A stretch of DNA of 64,000 bases, from positions 2,517,501 through 2,581,500 of the forward strand of contig NZ_CP027229.1 in assembly GCF_002999135.1 (NCBI RefSeq), written 5' to 3'. This DNA comes from Capnocytophaga sp. oral taxon 878 (GTDB lineage: Bacteria > Bacteroidota > Bacteroidia > Flavobacteriales > Flavobacteriaceae). Shown one piece after another: positions 62,270 through 64,000 of this stretch. How positions within the stretch are numbered: the first letter of the stretch is position 1; the number at the start of each line of letters is the position of its first letter. The notes under the pieces are model-generated. The model did not search any database. It was not told the origin of the DNA and worked only from the letters and a program-made list of their open reading frames with translations. Both the position numbers and the translations under genes were made by a program.

Positions 62270-62983
62270 ATGGAACCCTACATCATCGTATATCTCATAC
62301 CACTCACACTCTTTGCCAGCTTAATATACTTTATTCTCATACGCCAAAACAGCTTTGAAAAACGCGTAGCTCAGTACACACCTAGGCACAAGCTGCCCCA
62401 AAAAAGACAAGTTCATATCGAACAACAAAAGCGCCAACTCAAGCAGTACCGCTTAATGTTCCCTCTCATAGGTATCGGTATGATACTCTATTTTGGATAC
62501 CTACATTACTCCGATGAAGGCACACTTACTTTAAGCCCCCTTCTCATAAGTAATGTAATCTTTGCAGCCTGTTTTACCTTCTTAATGAGCTACCTCTTTA
62601 TAGGCATAACCAAACGCAATATCAAAGCACAACAAATGCTCTTAGAAACAATGTCCGATACCGATTATAACCTATACCTCAAAATAGTGAAAGAACAACC
62701 TTCCTATCTCCCACAGGTTATGGTCTGTCAGGAAAAGCTCTATTTCATCCTTAACTACTCCCTAAAAGAGTTTGAGCTCTCCAAAATAATATGGGCATCA
62801 CTTGATGAAGACCGAGGTTTATTCTTCAAGCTAAGTGTAATTCAAGGCGAAGAAAAAGACGGAGTAATAAAGCAGCAAAGAAGTGGAAGCGTAACCCTAC
62901 CCAAGCAAGTAGGACAGATGCTCAAAAACCTCATCGACTCCTACCGCTTCCCCTCCTATTATGATGATGATAACCAAAGATAA
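62270..62983 (+). CDS. Hypothetical membrane protein
   Basis: A 237-residue protein with three hydrophobic helices (about residues 4-24, 62-80 and 90-113) separated by a basic, Gln/Lys-rich segment, followed by a ~120-residue soluble domain (YLPQVMVCQEKLYFILNYSL, IIWASLDEDRGLFFKLSVIQ, TLPKQVGQMLKNLIDSYRF). I do not recognise the family; the soluble domain looks PH-like in pattern. It begins 18 nt after ilvA and ends at a bidirectional terminator, so it is probably co-transcribed with ilvA. Confidence 0.75.
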   Translation: MEPYIIVYLIPLTLFASLIYFILIRQNSFEKRVAQYTPRHKLPQKRQVHIEQQKRQLKQYRLMFPLIGIGMILYFGYLHYSDEGTLTLSPLLISNVIFAACFTFLMSYLFIGITKRNIKAQQMLLETMSDTDYNLYLKIVKEQPSYLPQVMVCQEKLYFILNYSLKEFELSKIIWASLDEDRGLFFKLSVIQGEEKDGVIKQQRSGSVTLPKQVGQMLKNLIDSYRFPSYYDDDNQR

Positions 62984-63000
62984 TGCAAATAATAAAGCAT

Positions 63001-63047
63001 AAAAAAACTGAGGCTACCTATAAGAAGGTAGCCTCAGTTCTTTATTT
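63001..63047. terminator. Bidirectional terminator
   Basis: A 13-bp perfect stem (ACTGAGGCTACCT with AGGTAGCCTCAGT), a 6-nt loop; TCTTTATTTT follows on + and TTTTTTT on -. It serves the converging 62270-62983 and 63072-63308 genes. Confidence 0.9.
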
Positions 63048-63071
63048 TGGGTACTAATTTGTAGCACCATT

Positions 63072-63308
63072 TTACGGCAGATACATCGAGCTATCAGCAG
63101 CCTCTTCATAAGGTTGCTTCCCCGTGTTATTCCGCCTCTCATCTTGAACATTCCCATAAAGGAAATCTTCAGAATCTAATGCAGTTGCCGTAGCCCCCGC
63201 ATCAGCAGATTTGTTCAATCCGTTGCGTACAGACATTTCTACAGAATCATCAGCGACAATCCCTTCATAGAAATTCTCGATTTTGAGTTTCACACTTTCT
63301 GATTTCAT
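63072..63308 (-). CDS. Small hypothetical acidic protein
   Basis: A 78-residue polar protein (MKSESVKLKIENFYEGIVAD, later ATALDSEDFLYGNVQDERRN, EEAADSSMYLP) with no hydrophobic segment or signal. I do not recognise it. It lies 64 nt downstream of the GH57-like gene, in the same direction, and just before a terminator, so it is likely transcribed and real. It looks disordered; the role is unknown. Confidence 0.55.
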   Translation of the reverse strand: MKSESVKLKIENFYEGIVADDSVEMSVRNGLNKSADAGATATALDSEDFLYGNVQDERRNNTGKQPYEEAADSSMYLP

Positions 63309-63372
63309 TTTGTCTGCGTTTTAAAATTATTATTATACTTCCATTTTTAGTTCCTATCTCTTGCCGCCTACC

Positions 63373-64000
63373 TTAATCTTTCACCCTTTCAATAAAGTCA
63401 CTCAGCACATTCATATAGTTTATGAATGCCTCATAAGGTGATTCATAAGGTAAGATGTATTTGTGGTAATCGGTATTTGAGAATAGTTTAGTGCGCATAA
63501 AGTAAAAATGCTCACTAGCCTGTAACCTACTGTAATCCTCAGTAAGTTCAGCATTCTTTTTCTTTCTCACTAGCGGCTGTATTTTAAATAACTCACTAAA
63601 AGCCTCTTTCTGTAATTCATTACCCAGCCACGAGGTAATGTCACGCTCCTCATCTGTCCATGAAATAGGGTAAGGCACAGGCAAAATATCCTTAGCAGCG
63701 TGCTTTTTAGCTACTTCTTTAGGTAACAAAAACTGATAGTTAGGCTCAGCCATCATATATTCAATAAAGTAGCGCAAAAAGTCAAAAATACCACTTTGCG
63801 CATTGTTGTAATAACCTATCACTTCATAGTTCATAAATAAGTTTAGCACATCAGTGTCTTGCAAGCTGCTTTCCACCCAGTGCGCATATTTCTCCGAGGT
63901 AAGAGGGTATTCACTCCAGTTTCTGTCCGAAAAACGAATCGCAATATCATCACTCAGCTTGCTGTTTTTAAGCAGAAGGGTTAGATTCTCGTCCAAAGCG
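63373..64000 (-). CDS. C-terminal part of a GH57-family (alpha-amylase-like) protein
   Basis: The frame is open to the right edge, so the N-terminus lies outside the window; about 208 residues are visible. IAIRFSDRNWSEYPLTSEKYAHWV, GIFDFLRYF, VPYPISWTDEERDITSWLGNELQ, SEHFYFMRTKLFS and YESPYEAFINYMNVLSDF match the C-terminal half of Bacteroidota GH57 enzymes that act on alpha-glucans. The stretch usually read as FMDYE, holding the acid/base Asp of conserved region 4, here reads LFMNYEV, so the catalytic Asp appears replaced by Asn. That would make it one of the inactive amylase-like members known in this family. The other catalytic residue (Glu nucleophile) is outside the window. Confidence 0.75.
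   Translation of the reverse strand, partial: ALDENLTLLLKNSKLSDDIAIRFSDRNWSEYPLTSEKYAHWVESSLQDTDVLNLFMNYEVIGYYNNAQSGIFDFLRYFIEYMMAEPNYQFLLPKEVAKKHAAKDILPVPYPISWTDEERDITSWLGNELQKEAFSELFKIQPLVRKKKNAELTEDYSRLQASEHFYFMRTKLFSNTDYHKYILPYESPYEAFINYMNVLSDFIERVKD

Overview
The window looks like chromosomal DNA of a flavobacterium, most probably a Capnocytophaga-like oral or commensal species (genus is inference). The evidence: low to moderate GC; promoters of the Bacteroidota type (TTTG, 19-20 nt, TAnnTTTG) in front of many genes; almost no Shine-Dalgarno sequences; a SusC/SusD pair; a giant surface adhesin with a type B C-terminal domain of the type IX secretion system (T9SS); a PorP/SprF-family protein; and flexirubin/aryl-polyene ketosynthases. 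No phage, insertion sequence, CRISPR array or rRNA was found. One tRNA gene (Cys) is present.

Layout. 1-6 kb: edge of a membrane protein gene, a lipoprotein, a FAD oxidoreductase, then nrdB, two tandemly duplicated small membrane proteins and ribD. 6.2-9.5 kb: a phosphate-scavenging trio (PAP2 acid phosphatase, OprO/P-like porin with a frameshift, histidine phosphatase). 10.4-13.7 kb: thrS-infC-rpmI-rplT, where infC appears to start at a non-canonical AUA codon. 13.8-22.9 kb: a GH65 phosphorylase facing minus-strand genes for a YiiX-like hydrolase, a DUF4878-like lipoprotein, an SGNH hydrolase, a large secreted zinc protease, a CCG-domain Fe-S protein, an orphan gene and menB.

23.7-35.6 kb: a 3421-residue adhesin with seven exact 300-bp and five exact 324-bp repeats, facing a surface-lipoprotein homologue of cholesterol-dependent cytolysins that lacks tryptophan and the membrane-binding undecapeptide. 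36.3-42.6 kb: a small polysaccharide-utilisation-type operon (SusC, SusD, DUF1735/F5-8C lipoprotein) without enzymes. 42.9-44.5 kb and 59.0-60.4 kb: two separate fragments of a flexirubin/aryl-polyene pathway. 45.2-52 kb: dipeptidyl peptidase IV, a POT peptide transporter, aspA, a DUF4328 protein and galE. 52.4-58.9 kb (minus): an uncharacterised 553-residue protein overlapping recX, a roadblock-like protein behind tRNA-Cys, folB, a PorP/SprF protein, and two paralogous lipoproteins flanking rnhB. 61-64 kb: threonine ammonia-lyase, a membrane protein, a small unknown protein and the C-terminal part of a GH57-family protein.

The most unusual thing not explained by genes is a dispersed intergenic repeat family. 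Seven copies of a ~45-bp core, made of two ~22-bp direct repeats, sit between genes. Four are embedded in ~450-bp non-coding elements with conserved sub-blocks and extreme purine/pyrimidine strand bias, and each of those lies directly against TAnnTTTG promoters. Metabolically, the DPP IV-POT-AspA block and threonine ammonia-lyase fit a peptide- and amino-acid-fermenting lifestyle. The adhesin, the cytolysin homologue, the SusCD lipoproteins and the secreted protease form a surface/host-interaction set.
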